Positions 35,621-44,613 of a stretch of 64,000 bases of DNA are shown here, in pieces; the first letter of the stretch is position 1, and every line of letters begins with the position of its first letter. Source of the stretch: Caulobacter sp031457805 (GTDB taxonomy: Bacteria; Pseudomonadota; Alphaproteobacteria; Caulobacterales; Caulobacteraceae); contig NZ_JAVDXI010000002.1 of assembly GCF_031457805.1 (NCBI RefSeq), positions 434,001 through 498,000 of the forward strand. Direction: 5' to 3'. The translations under genes were made by a program, and so were the position numbers. The notes under the pieces were generated by a model, which saw only the letters and a list, made by a program, of their open reading frames with translations, searched no databases and had not been told where the DNA came from.

Positions 35621-35631
35621 GAGACACCTCA

Positions 35632-35760
35632 AGACAACAATTCCTCGTCATCCCGGCCGTAGCGTAGCGGAGAGCCGGGACCCAGGGGCCAGCGGCAGTG
35701 CGCTTGGCCCCTGGGTCCCGGGTCGGCTTCGCCGCCCGGGATGACGAGGAATTGTTGTCT
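35632..35760. repeat. fold-back element with 25-bp perfect terminal inverted repeats
   Basis: The outer 25 bases at 35632-35656 (AGACAACAATTCCTCGTCAT...) are an exact inverted match to 35736-35760. Inside is another inverted pair (GGGACCCAGGGGCCA and TGGCCCCTGGGTCCC). The element is about 129 bases, non-coding, and related in core to those at 5257 and 55290. Confidence 0.85.
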
Positions 35761-35789
35761 AGAAAATCAACCTAAAGTTACACAAACGA

Positions 35790-36080
35790 ATGGCTCACCA
35801 GTCATTCGTTTATGTCCTCGCCAGCGGACGGAACGGTACGCTCTACATCGGCGTGACAGCGGATCTGTCCCGCCGGGTCTGGCAGCATCGCGAAGGGCGA
35901 CAGGGCTTCACCGCCAAGTACGGCGTGACCAAGCTGGTCTGGTACCGGGAGTTCGCGGAGATCGACCAGGCCATACTCTTCGAGAAGCGCATCAAGCGCT
36001 GGCGACGGGCCTGGAAGCTCGAACTGATCGAGCAAGAAAATCCTCAGTGGCGCGACCTCTACGAAACCTGGAACTGCTGA
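35790..36080 (+). CDS. GIY-YIG nuclease superfamily protein
   Basis: The 96-residue protein is a single GIY-YIG domain: FVYVLASGRNGTLYIGVT holds the paired motif, DLSRRVWQHREG holds the catalytic Arg and following His, and LFEKRIKRW holds the metal-binding Glu. It is like the YhbQ/UPF0213 group. These small nucleases have unclear roles in DNA handling. It lies right after a fold-back repeat element; no partner gene is obvious. Confidence 0.9.
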   Translation: MAHQSFVYVLASGRNGTLYIGVTADLSRRVWQHREGRQGFTAKYGVTKLVWYREFAEIDQAILFEKRIKRWRRAWKLELIEQENPQWRDLYETWNC

Positions 36081-36160
36081 CACTCGCGTTGTCATCAGGA
36101 AGGGTTTTGACCTCCCCTACGTCACCCGCGCCTATCCTTTGAAAAAGGGAGGACGCGGGG

Positions 36161-36898
<738 letters not shown>

Positions 36899-36911
36899 GG
36901 GGAGAGAGACG

Positions 36912-37952
36912 ATGAAAGCCCTGCGCTACCACGGCGCCCGTGACGTCCGCTACGAGAGCATGGACGATCCGGCGCCCCAGTCGGACCGCGACGCGATCGT
37001 CAAGGTCACCGCCTGCTCGATCTGCGGCTCGGACCTGCACATCTATCACGGCCACGGCTTCTCGGAGGACCTAGGGTTCTGCGTCGGTCACGAGGCGGTC
37101 GGCGAGGTGGTCGAGGTCGGGCGCGGCGTCCAGCGGCTGAAGGTCGGCGACAAGGTCATGCTGCCGGCCGCGGTGGGCTGCGGGCGCTGTCGCTCGTGCC
37201 TGTCGGGCGTGATCCAGACCTGCGAGAACGGCCAGGGCGCCTGCTATGGCCTGTCGGCGCGGCTGCAGGGCTCGCAGGCCGAGGCGGTGCGCGTGCCGGC
37301 CGCCGACATGAACGCCGTGCCGGTGCCCGACGGCGTCTCGATGGACCAGGCGCTGATGATGACCGACGCCCTGGCCACGGCGTGGTTCGGGGCGCGCAAC
37401 GCCGAGGTGCGGCCGGGCTCGAGCGTGGCGGTGATTGGCCTTGGCCCCATCGGCCTGATGGCGGTGGAGAGCGCTTACGTGATGGGCGCGCACGTCGTCT
37501 ACACGATCGATCCCCTGCCCGCCCGCCGGGCGTTGGCGGAAGAGGCCGGCGCGATCGCCCTGCATCCCGACGAGGCGCTGGCGCGGGTGCGCGAGGACAC
37601 CAAGGGCCGGGGCCTGGACTGCGTGATCGAGGCGGTCGGCGGCGAGGCCACGGTCGACGCGGCCCTGCGCCTGGTGCGGCCGCGCGGCGTGGTGTCGGTG
37701 ATCGGCGTACAGCAGGCCAAGCGCTTTGCCTTCCCTCTGGAGCGCGCCTTCGGAGCGGGTCTGACGTTCCGGGTCGGCACCTGCTCGGTGCCCGAGGAGC
37801 TGCCGGCGCTGTTCCCCCTGGTGCGCTCGGGACGACTGCGGCCCGAGAAATACATCAGCCACCGGATGCCGCTCAGCGAGGGCGCGGAAGCCTACCGCCT
37901 GTTCGAGAGCCGCGAAGCCGGCGCGCTGAAGATGGTGCTGACGCCGGGGTGA
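36912..37952 (+). CDS. zinc-dependent alcohol dehydrogenase (MDR family)
   Basis: The 346-residue medium-chain dehydrogenase has catalytic zinc ligands Cys38 (SICGSDLH) and His60-Glu61 (VGHEAVGEV). The structural zinc cysteines lie in VGCGRCRSCLSGVIQTC, and the Rossmann motif is VIGLGPIGLMAVE. It resembles the threonine, sorbitol and formaldehyde dehydrogenase branch. It is 13 bases after the SDR gene with a good ribosome site (GGGGAGAGAGACG). Its stop is followed directly by REP element A5. Confidence 0.93.
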   Translation: MKALRYHGARDVRYESMDDPAPQSDRDAIVKVTACSICGSDLHIYHGHGFSEDLGFCVGHEAVGEVVEVGRGVQRLKVGDKVMLPAAVGCGRCRSCLSGVIQTCENGQGACYGLSARLQGSQAEAVRVPAADMNAVPVPDGVSMDQALMMTDALATAWFGARNAEVRPGSSVAVIGLGPIGLMAVESAYVMGAHVVYTIDPLPARRALAEEAGAIALHPDEALARVREDTKGRGLDCVIEAVGGEATVDAALRLVRPRGVVSVIGVQQAKRFAFPLERAFGAGLTFRVGTCSVPEELPALFPLVRSGRLRPEKYISHRMPLSEGAEAYRLFESREAGALKMVLTPG

Positions 37953-37953
37953 T

Positions 37954-38001
37954 CCCCTCTCCCCTTGCGGGAGAGGGTGGCCCAAAGGGCCGGGTGAGGG
38001 G
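37954..38001 (+). repeat. REP-like element A5
   Basis: CCCCTCTCC-CCTTGC-GGGAGAGGG and GGCCCAAAGGGCC followed by GGGTGAGGGG form a double hairpin. It is a sub-family of the A elements and is paired head-to-head with A6. Confidence 0.75.
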
Positions 38002-38032
38002 TCGCGCCGCGCTCTCCGGACAGATCTTTCAA

Positions 38033-38084
38033 CCCCTCATCCGTCGGCTTCGCCGACACCTTCTCCCGCAAGGGGAGAAGGGGG
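38033..38084 (-). repeat. REP-like element A6, overlapping the DUF559 gene end
   Basis: An inverted member of the A5 sub-family (CCCCTCATCC, GTCGGCTTCGCCGAC, CTTCTCCCGCAAGGGGAGAAG). The minus-strand DUF559 gene reads into it for its last 13-16 codons and stop. Confidence 0.75.
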
Positions 38085-38417
38085 AACGGCGCAGGCTTCC
38101 AGGATCAGCCCCAGGACGCGGTCGGGGGTGTTGAGTTCGTCGTTCTTGAATCTGAGCACGCGGAAGCCCTGTGCCGACAACCAAGCGTCACGCTCGGCGT
38201 CACGCGCCGCATCGTGAAATGGCCCATCGGCCTCGATGATCAGCCGATGGCGCAGGCAGGCGAAGTCGACGACATAGCGGCCGATGGGCAGTTGGCGGCG
38301 GAACTTGAGGCCATCGAGGCGACGGTCTCGCAACAGCCGCCACAGCACCCGCTCCATCGCGGGCGCGTCGCGCCGCAGACGCCGCGCGAAGTCGAGCTGT
38401 CGAGATCGCCCCGCCAC
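38037..38417 (-). CDS. DUF559 family nuclease-like protein, second copy
   Basis: The 126-residue protein shares the architecture of the copy at 9955: FARRLRRDAPAMERVLWRLL, FRRQLPIGRYVVDFAC, LIIEADGPFHD and GFRVLRFKNDEL. The VDF Asp and IIEADG acidic residues suit a Vsr-like metal site. The C-terminus (PSPLAGEGVGEADG) comes from the REP element A6, so the original protein end was probably replaced. A 12-bp perfect hairpin lies just upstream. Role unknown. Confidence 0.82.
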   Translation of the reverse strand: MAGRSRQLDFARRLRRDAPAMERVLWRLLRDRRLDGLKFRRQLPIGRYVVDFACLRHRLIIEADGPFHDAARDAERDAWLSAQGFRVLRFKNDELNTPDRVLGLILEACAVPPSPLAGEGVGEADG

Positions 38418-38458
38418 AAACGGAACAATACAGGAACATTCTCAACCTGAAAATTGGG

Positions 38459-38498
38459 GCCGCCTCCCGCAAGACTAGGGGGCAAAGCGGGAGGCGGC
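38459..38498 (-). terminator. 12-bp perfect hairpin, likely terminator of the small gene
   Basis: GCCGCCTCCCGC (38459-38470) pairs with GCGGGAGGCGGC (38487-38498). On the minus strand it is followed by CCCAATTTTC, so it may end transcription of the 79-residue gene at 38618. Confidence 0.5.
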
Positions 38499-38617
38499 GA
38501 CCGGACGCCCGCTGCAATGGGGGGCGCGTGCAGGCGTCCGGCGGGCGGAGCCCATCGCCCGGACACATGTCCGGAAGGGATGGACGGGCTCGAACCCGGT
38601 CTCGCTGGCGTCGAGGC

Positions 38618-38857
38618 TCAGACCTTCATATCGAGCAGAGCGCCGGTCATCTTGTCGGCCGTGCGGGCGACCGCCGCACTGGCCTTGAAGTCGGTGGACG
38701 CGCCGATCTGCTCGACCCGCTCCTTGACGTAGTCGACGTCGCCGGCCTGGGCGTTCTTCTCGGCCTGCTGATCGCCGGCGGCGACGCGCTGGGCGCTGGC
38801 GCTGAGCCGGTCGGCGGCGGCGAGCATCCCCGAGGCGGCGATGGATAGGGCCTGCAT
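38618..38857 (-). CDS. 79-residue protein with flagellar rod-like N-terminus
   Basis: The product begins MQALSIAASGMLAAADRLSA, strongly like the N-terminal helix of flagellar rod or hook proteins (FlgB, FlgC, FlgF, FlgG), whose conserved text is ALxIAASGMxAA. The rest (QRVAAGDQQAEKNAQAGDVD, ASAAVARTADKMTGALLDMK) is an alpha-helical coil with no rod C-terminal domain. It could be a small rod-related protein or adaptor. GAGGAC lies upstream of the ATG. No other flagellar structural gene is close. Confidence 0.75.
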   Translation of the reverse strand: MQALSIAASGMLAAADRLSASAQRVAAGDQQAEKNAQAGDVDYVKERVEQIGASTDFKASAAVARTADKMTGALLDMKV

Positions 38858-39269
38858 GGACAGTGTCCTCTCTGCTTACCCAAGGTTATCCGACGGGTTG
38901 GGTTAAGTCCTGGCGAGGAGAGATGGTAAAATTCATGGCTCGGTCATGTTTTTTGCCACGCGTTAACGCTCCGGGCCGTACGTGAGCCTGCCGGAGGGGT
39001 GGGATCTTCCCCCGCCCCGCCCTCTGGCGGCTGGCGCTTGCAGGGGCTTCAACTCCGAAGGAAGCCGCTGGCGACAACGTCGGTCTTCGCGCCAAAACCT
39101 GCCCAAGATTACAAAACGTTCAGACTCCCCTGTCTCGACAAGCTGTCACAGGGCCGACATGGTTCGCCGCCGTTCCGGACTTGGGGTTCCGCGACGCGGG
39201 GGAATGGGGCGAGTTCGCCGCCGGAACCAATCATAATTTTGGCTACACGCCCGAGGAGCGTCCTAAGTC
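38858..39269. other. intergenic region with no recognised gene
   Basis: These 412 bases lie between the divergent 79-residue gene and the M28 peptidase. I see no coding signal or known motif; the middle is GC-rich with CGGAACC/GGTTCCG partial inverted repeats near 39185-39230. Confidence 0.5.
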
Positions 39270-41009
39270 ATGTCGTTTATCCGTCGCGCCGCGCTCGCCA
39301 GCGCCGCCCTGCTCATGGTCGCGCAACCGGTCCTGGCGCAGACGCCGACCCAGCCCGCCGCCGTCCAGAAGGTGGCTCCGAAGGTCGCCCCGAAGGCGGC
39401 CCCGAAGGCGATCAAGAAGGCCGCGCCGGTTTCGGACTTCACGCCGTCGGCGGACATCATCAAGACGCACATGGCCTTCCTGGCCGACGACCTGCTGGAA
39501 GGCCGCGAAGCCGGCACGCGCGGCTATGACATCGCCGCCAACTACGTGGCCGCCCAGTACGCCCTGCTGGGCGTCAAGCCGGCCGCCGGCAATGGCGGCT
39601 ACCTCCAGCGCGTCCCGCTGATCTCGTTCCGCCCGGCCAGCGACGGCGCCATGACGGTGACCGGCGCGGACGGCCAGGCCGTGGCCCTGACCTATGGCGA
39701 AGACTTCCTGCCGACGCCGCAGGCCCAGGCCGCCGACCTGACGGTGGAAGCGCCTGTAGTGTTCGTCGGCTATGGCGTGGTCGACGCCACCCGTAACCGC
39801 GACGACTATGCGGGCCTGGACGTGAAGGGAAAGATCGTCGTCATGCTGGGCGGCGCCCCGGCCTCGATCCAGACCGAAGAGCGCGCCCACCTCAGCAGCC
39901 CCAACACCAAGCGCGCCGAAGCCGAAAAGCGCGGCGCGATCGGCGTCATCACCCTGTCGACCCCGAGCGGCGAGAAGCGTCGCCCGTTCAAGGCGGGCGT
40001 GGCCGGCATGAAGAGCTGGCGCGTGGTATGGCGTAACGCCCAGGACGTCGGCGCCATCCGCGCGCCGGGCGCCCCGGCGCTGGCCTCGCTCAGCCAGGCC
40101 GGCGCGGCCAAGCTGTTCGCCGGCGCGGCGGGCTCGCTGGACGCCGCCATGGCCGAGGCCGAGAAGCCCGAAGGCGCGGTCAAGGGCTTCGCCCTGGCCA
40201 CCAAGGTCAAGATCGAGCTGAAGACCGAAATCCAGAAGAGCGAAAGCAGCAACGTCGTCGGCGTGATCGAGGGTTCGGACCCGACTCTGAAGGCCCAGAC
40301 GATCATCCTGTCGGCGCACCTGGACCACATCGGGATCCGGCCGAACGTCAAGCCGGGCGAGGACGCCATCAACAACGGCGCCCTGGATAACGCCTCGGGC
40401 ATCGCCACCCTGCTGGAGGTCGCGCGCGGCTTCAAGAACAGCAAGGTGCGCCCCAAGCGCTCGATCGTGCTGCTGGCGGTGACCGCCGAGGAAAAGGGCC
40501 TGGTGGGCTCGGACTACTTCGCCAACAACCCGACGGTGAAGAAGGCCGACATCGCGGCCAATGTGAACCTCGACATGCCTGTGCTGCTGTATCCGTTCAG
40601 CGACGTGATCGCGTTCGGCTCGGACCGCTCGACCATCGGCGACGTCGTCAAGCGCGCCACGGGCCGTGTCGGCATCGGCCTGTCGGGCGATCCTCTGCCG
40701 GAAGAGGGCCTGTTCACCCGCTCGGACCACTACCGCTTCGTCGAGCAGGGCGTGCCGTCGGTGTTCCTGATGACCGGCTTCAAGAACGGCGGCGAGAAGG
40801 CCTTCACGACCTTCCTGAAGACCAACTATCACAACCCCGCCGACGACCTGAAGCAGCCGATCGACTATGACGCCGCCGCGCGCTTCGCGCTGGTGAACTA
40901 CGAGATCGCCCGCGAACTGGCCAACACCCCGGCCCGTCCGACCTGGAAGAAGGGCGACTTCTTCGGCGCCGCCTTCGCCCCGGCCGGCCACCCGTCGGCG
41001 GCGAAGTAG
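39270..41009 (+). CDS. M28 family zinc peptidase with PA domain, exported
   Basis: The 579-residue protein has a signal peptide ending QPVLAQ, then a Lys/Ala/Pro repeat linker (KVAPKVAPKAAPKA), a PA-type inserted domain around residues 150-270, and an M28 aminopeptidase domain. Metal and catalytic motifs are HLDHIG, NGALDNASGIATLLEVA, VTAEEKGLVGSDYF, NLDMP and RSDHYRFVEQGVPS. It removes amino acids from peptides in the periplasm or outside. A strong terminator follows at 41067. Confidence 0.93.
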   Translation: MSFIRRAALASAALLMVAQPVLAQTPTQPAAVQKVAPKVAPKAAPKAIKKAAPVSDFTPSADIIKTHMAFLADDLLEGREAGTRGYDIAANYVAAQYALLGVKPAAGNGGYLQRVPLISFRPASDGAMTVTGADGQAVALTYGEDFLPTPQAQAADLTVEAPVVFVGYGVVDATRNRDDYAGLDVKGKIVVMLGGAPASIQTEERAHLSSPNTKRAEAEKRGAIGVITLSTPSGEKRRPFKAGVAGMKSWRVVWRNAQDVGAIRAPGAPALASLSQAGAAKLFAGAAGSLDAAMAEAEKPEGAVKGFALATKVKIELKTEIQKSESSNVVGVIEGSDPTLKAQTIILSAHLDHIGIRPNVKPGEDAINNGALDNASGIATLLEVARGFKNSKVRPKRSIVLLAVTAEEKGLVGSDYFANNPTVKKADIAANVNLDMPVLLYPFSDVIAFGSDRSTIGDVVKRATGRVGIGLSGDPLPEEGLFTRSDHYRFVEQGVPSVFLMTGFKNGGEKAFTTFLKTNYHNPADDLKQPIDYDAAARFALVNYEIARELANTPARPTWKKGDFFGAAFAPAGHPSAAK

Positions 41010-41066
41010 GTCCCTTCCCGATCTCCTCGGCTTCGCCGGGAAAATCGGATGAGAGTGATTGACCCG

Positions 41067-41103
41067 GAGGGCGGCGGAAGAGATTCTGCCGCCCTCTCTT
41101 TTT
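41067..41103 (+). terminator. Rho-independent terminator after the M28 peptidase gene
   Basis: GAGGGCGGC (41067-41075) pairs with GCCGCCCTC (41088-41096), then TCTTTTT. It ends the peptidase transcript before the DUF998 gene. Confidence 0.85.
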
Positions 41104-41124
41104 CGTGATCCGGATATCCCACGC

Positions 41125-41760
41125 GTGACCGCCCGCACCGGCGCCTACCTGAAGATCGGCGTGATCGCGCCGGCCCTGATGGTGGCCGACGTGTGGCTGG
41201 CGCAGCAGCTGTTTCCCGGCTTCGACGCGGGCGCGCAGTTCATCAGCGAGCTCGGCGGCCCCGAGGCCCCGATGCCCGAGATCTTCAACTACGGCATGGT
41301 GATCGCCGGGATCGCGGGCCTGTTCGCCGGCGCTGGCTTCACCCATGCGCTGGAACACGCCGGCGGGCGCCGGGTCGTATCGGCCTTCGCCGGCCTGTTC
41401 GTGGCGCTGACGGGCCTGGGCGCGATCTTCGCCGGGATCTTCCATTGGCCCGATCCCATGCACCGCGCCTGCGGCGTGGGCTTGGGGATCCAGTTCGCGC
41501 CGCTGTTCGCCGCCTGGGCCCTGTGGGGCAAGCCCGACTACCGGCGTCTGGCGCACTTTTCCCTGGGCTGGTTCTTGGGCCTGCTGCTGGTCTTCGCCCT
41601 CTTGACCGGAGTCTGGAACGTCCGCACCGGCCACGACGTCGGCTACTGGCAGCGCGGCCACGCGTTCCTGGGCCTGCTGTGGCTGGGCATCGCCGCCTGG
41701 ACCCTCGAGAAAGGCTGGCGCACGGCGGTCATGGACGAGATCGAGACCGCCTCGGCCTGA
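41125..41760 (+). CDS. DUF998 family integral membrane protein
   Basis: From the GTG at 41125, just after the terminator, the protein is 211 residues with six hydrophobic segments: KIGVIAPALMVADVWLAQQ, FNYGMVIAGIAGLFAGAGF, VVSAFAGLFVALTGLGAIFAG, LGIQFAPLFAAWALWG, LGWFLGLLLVFALLTG and AFLGLLWLGIAAWTL. The conserved FISELGGPEAP and WPDPMHRACG match DUF998. The open frame starts earlier at a TTG within the terminator, which is unlikely. Function is unknown. Confidence 0.85.
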   Translation: MTARTGAYLKIGVIAPALMVADVWLAQQLFPGFDAGAQFISELGGPEAPMPEIFNYGMVIAGIAGLFAGAGFTHALEHAGGRRVVSAFAGLFVALTGLGAIFAGIFHWPDPMHRACGVGLGIQFAPLFAAWALWGKPDYRRLAHFSLGWFLGLLLVFALLTGVWNVRTGHDVGYWQRGHAFLGLLWLGIAAWTLEKGWRTAVMDEIETASA

Positions 41761-41886
41761 ACCGCGCGCCGAGTCCACCTACGCAGCGCCGTCTGAAGAT
41801 GACCGTCGCGCACGGTTGAATCTTGCCGAAACCGGAACCCAGCCCCATCGTCGGACCGCGCGCCATCCGACATGAAGGAACCTGCG

Positions 41887-42549
41887 ATGATCGTGGTCCA
41901 CCACCTCAACAACTCACGCAGCCAGCGGGTGCTGTGGCTGCTGGAGGAGTTGGGTCTGCCCTACGAGATCAAGCGCTACCAGCGCGACGCCAAGACCATG
42001 CTGGCGCCGCCGGAACTGCGGGCGATCCATCCGCTGGGCAAGTCGCCCGTCATTACCGATGGCGACACGGTGCTGGCCGAGACCGGCGCGATCGTCGAGT
42101 ACCTCATCGCCATGTACGGCGGTGGCCGCCTGATGCCGACGCCCGGCACGCCCGAGCGCCTGCGCTACACCTACTGGCTGCACTACGCCGAGGGCTCGGC
42201 CATGCCGCCGCTCCTGATGAAGCTGGTGTTCACCGCCCTGCCCGACCGCGCGCCCGGTCTCATGAAGGGCGTGGTCAAGTCGATCGCCGGCCGTGCGTTG
42301 AAGGGCTTCGTCGACCCACAGGTGAAGGCCCACATCGACTACTGGGAGGCCGAACTGGCCAAGTCGACTTGGTTCGCCGGCGCGCAGCTGACCGGCGCCG
42401 ACATCATGATGAGCTTCCCGCTGGAGGCCGCCGCCCAGCGCGCAGGCGCGGCTGATCGCCCACGGATCAAGGCGTTCCTCGACCGCATCCACGCCCGTCC
42501 GGCCTATCAGCGGGCTCTGGAGCGCGGCGGCCCCTACGACTACGCCTGA
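41887..42549 (+). CDS. glutathione S-transferase family protein
   Basis: The 220-residue protein (ATG at 41887, after AAGGAA) has an N-terminal thioredoxin-like domain: HLNNSRSQRVLWLLEELGLPYE, PLGKSPVITDGD and ETGAIVEYL, the GSH-binding site with the catalytic Ser or Asn in NNSRS. The C-terminal helical domain ends in a typical RIHARPAYQRALERGGPY. It conjugates glutathione to electrophiles or acts as a peroxidase; the substrate is not known. Confidence 0.93.
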   Translation: MIVVHHLNNSRSQRVLWLLEELGLPYEIKRYQRDAKTMLAPPELRAIHPLGKSPVITDGDTVLAETGAIVEYLIAMYGGGRLMPTPGTPERLRYTYWLHYAEGSAMPPLLMKLVFTALPDRAPGLMKGVVKSIAGRALKGFVDPQVKAHIDYWEAELAKSTWFAGAQLTGADIMMSFPLEAAAQRAGAADRPRIKAFLDRIHARPAYQRALERGGPYDYA

Positions 42550-42612
42550 CGCCTGCTGCCGCAAACCGTCACGCGCGCCGGTTAGCTTGGACGAACACAG
42601 CGGAGCAACCCC

Positions 42613-43041
42613 ATGAAGATCGTCACCAGCCTCAGCTTCCAGGGCCAATGTCGCGAAGCCTTCGAGTTCTACGCCAAGGTCCTGGGCGGCCAGATCACGG
42701 CCGCCTATCCTTTCGGCGAAGGCCCTCCCGACGGCCCGCCGATGGACCCCAAGTACAAGGACTGGCTGATGCACGCCTGGCTGGACGTGGGCGACCAGTC
42801 GATCATGGGCGCCGACATGCCGCCCGAGTTCGCCCCCAACATCGACAAGCCCAAGAACGGCTTCGACGTCACCTTCCACACCGATGATCCGGCCGAAGCC
42901 CGCCGCGTGTTCGACGCTCTGTCGGAAGGCGGCCAGATCGGCATGCCGTTCGCCGCGACCTTCTGGTCGCCGGGCTATGGCAGCTTCACAGACAAGTTCG
43001 GGATTCCGTGGATGATCAATACGACCTCCAAGCAAGGCTGA
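42613..43041 (+). CDS. VOC superfamily protein, PhnB/glyoxalase-like
   Basis: The 142-residue protein belongs to the PhnB-like glyoxalase/bleomycin-resistance fold: SLSFQGQCREAFEFYAKVLGG, MHAWLDVGDQSIMGADMP, VTFHTDDPAEARRVFDALS and FGIPWMINTT. Such proteins are small metal-linked dimers of uncertain role, sometimes 3-demethylubiquinone-like. A 14-bp perfect hairpin follows the stop. Confidence 0.9.
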   Translation: MKIVTSLSFQGQCREAFEFYAKVLGGQITAAYPFGEGPPDGPPMDPKYKDWLMHAWLDVGDQSIMGADMPPEFAPNIDKPKNGFDVTFHTDDPAEARRVFDALSEGGQIGMPFAATFWSPGYGSFTDKFGIPWMINTTSKQG

Positions 43042-43049
43042 CCGCGCGC

Positions 43050-43086
43050 TTGGTCTGGGCGAGAGGAGTCCACTCGCCCAGACCAA
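43050..43086. terminator. 14-bp perfect hairpin after the VOC gene
   Basis: TTGGTCTGGGCGAG (43050-43063) is perfectly inverted at 43073-43086 with a nine-base loop. No T-run follows, so termination is plausible but not certain. Confidence 0.55.
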
Positions 43087-43225
43087 CAGCAATTTCATAA
43101 GGTTAGAGCGCTTCCATCCTTGCGATGGCGCGCGTCCAGAGCGGTCGCCCCTTGCGATGCGACACTGATTTGCATCCTCCTCACATTCACGTAACCTCGT
43201 TCTGCGTAGCGACGCGAGGGCGGGC

Positions 43226-43852
43226 ATGGATCTGGAGAGGGCGCTCAGTTTCGCTGAAAAGTATGCGCGGGAATACCTGCTGTATCTGCTCGACTTCTTC
43301 CGCCGGAAACGCAGCGAGCCCAGCACCAACGTCGAGAACCCCGAGGGCAAGATCGTCATCTACGCGCTGATCAGCGCCTCGATCGGCCTGTTCCTCAGCT
43401 ACAAGTTTGTCGCTGAGACGGACCTGACCGCGCAGACCTTTGCGATCGAGCTCTTCGTGAAGTTCGCCTACTGGCTGGCGATCGCTCTGTTTCTGCATCT
43501 GCTGCTGGTGGTGATGCGGTCCGGCGTCGACTTTATGACGCCGCTGCTGGTCACTCTCACCGTCATGCCGGTGGCCTACGCCCTGGGCGGCTACGCGGCC
43601 TATGTCATGAACAAGCTGTCGTGGTTCTGGGTCGATCTGGACAACAACACCCGGGCCCATCTGGGCTACGCCTATTTCGGCGCGGTGACGGTCCAGCTGG
43701 CCGTCGCCATCATCTACTTCCCGCGGATGCTCAGCCGAGACGGCGCCTTGGCGCGCTGGCGCGTGGCGGTGGCGTCGGCGGGCGTGTCGCTCTTCATCAT
43801 CCTGGTGCAACTCGTCGCCTTGATCGGCCGGATCGAAGGGAAAGCGGTATGA
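43226..43852 (+). CDS. four-helix membrane protein of unknown function
   Basis: The 208-residue protein has a soluble N-terminus (RALSFAEKYAREYLLYLLDFF) and membrane segments at IVIYALISASIGLFLSYKF, FAYWLAIALFLHLLLVVM, VTLTVMPVAYALGGYAAYV, LGYAYFGAVTVQLAVAIIYF and VASAGVSLFIILVQLVALIG. No family was recognised. Its stop overlaps the start of an OmpA-type gene (TATGA), so the two are probably made together. Confidence 0.8.
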   Translation: MDLERALSFAEKYAREYLLYLLDFFRRKRSEPSTNVENPEGKIVIYALISASIGLFLSYKFVAETDLTAQTFAIELFVKFAYWLAIALFLHLLLVVMRSGVDFMTPLLVTLTVMPVAYALGGYAAYVMNKLSWFWVDLDNNTRAHLGYAYFGAVTVQLAVAIIYFPRMLSRDGALARWRVAVASAGVSLFIILVQLVALIGRIEGKAV

Positions 43853-44457
43853 GACTGGTGCTGGTTCCGCTCGTCGCGACCGTTCTGGCCCTCGGCGCGC
43901 CCTCGACCGCCCGCGCCGAAACCGGCCTTCAGAAACTGGGTTCCTGCCTGGTCCGGCCGATCGAGTGCGCTAAGGCGATCGTTCAGGCGGTCGTGAGCGG
44001 CCCGACGACTCCTCCGCCTCCGCCTCCGCCTCCGCCTCCGCCGCCACCTCCACCTCCACCTCCACCTCCACCTCCACCTCCACCGCCTCCTCCTCCCCCG
44101 CCGCCGCCGCCGCCGCCAGTCACGTCGCGAGAATTCATCGTCTATTTCGAGTTCGACTCGGCCGTTTTGAGCGCGACCGGACGGGAGGTGTTAAGCGCCG
44201 CAGCCGCCTACGCCGCGCAAGGCGGTGCGACCCGGGTTCTGGTCGTCGGCCATGCCGACACCGCCGGCGATGACGCCTACAACCTCGGGCTTTCGGAGCG
44301 ACGGGCCAAGGCGACCGCGGACGCGCTGGTGGCGCAAGGGGTCTCCGTTTCGACGATCATCGTCGACTGGAAGGGCGAAAGCCAACCTGCGGTCTCCACC
44401 GGTGACCAGGTCCCCGAACCCCAGAACCGTCGCGCAGAGATCGTGGTAGGCGCCTGA
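43849..44457 (+). CDS. OmpA family protein with 36-proline linker
   Basis: The 202-residue protein has a signal peptide (MRLVLVPLVATVLALG...ARAE), a short N-terminal part with two cysteines (GSCLVRPIECAK), then 36 consecutive prolines (codons 55-90). The C-terminal OmpA domain has YFEFDSAVLSATGREVLSAAA, VVGHADTAGDDAYNLGLSERRAKA and NRRAEIVVG, the peptidoglycan-binding pattern. The proline rod probably spans part of the periplasm to the cell wall. It overlaps the preceding membrane protein gene. Confidence 0.9.
   Translation: MRLVLVPLVATVLALGAPSTARAETGLQKLGSCLVRPIECAKAIVQAVVSGPTTPPPPPPPPPPPPPPPPPPPPPPPPPPPPPPPPPPPPVTSREFIVYFEFDSAVLSATGREVLSAAAAYAAQGGATRVLVVGHADTAGDDAYNLGLSERRAKATADALVAQGVSVSTIIVDWKGESQPAVSTGDQVPEPQNRRAEIVVGA
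44011..44118 (+). repeat. 108-base proline-codon repeat (CCTCCG/CCTCCA units)
   Basis: This run of 36 proline codons is mostly six-base units CCTCCG then CCTCCA, ending in CCG triplets. It is prone to slippage in steps of three or six, which would change linker length but keep the frame. Confidence 0.95.
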
Positions 44458-44613
44458 CGCGCACGCCCAACCTTGACCTCGATCAAGACCCCGCCGGCCG
44501 CTGCGACCAAGCGCCGCCATTGACGGAAATTAACCGTCTAAAAAGGCCTAATGGCGCAACTTATCCACAAGGATCGCGCGGATAATCCGCTTGTCCTTTG
44601 GAGATCGCGCCCT

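Noticed and set aside
38990..39040. A sigma-54 promoter was considered before the M28 peptidase (TGGC and TTGC nearby).
   Set aside because: The GG to GC spacing is 12 rather than 10, so the match is poor.
44011..44118. The proline-codon repeat was considered as a CRISPR-like or satellite array.
   Set aside because: It is in frame within the OmpA gene and has no spacers.
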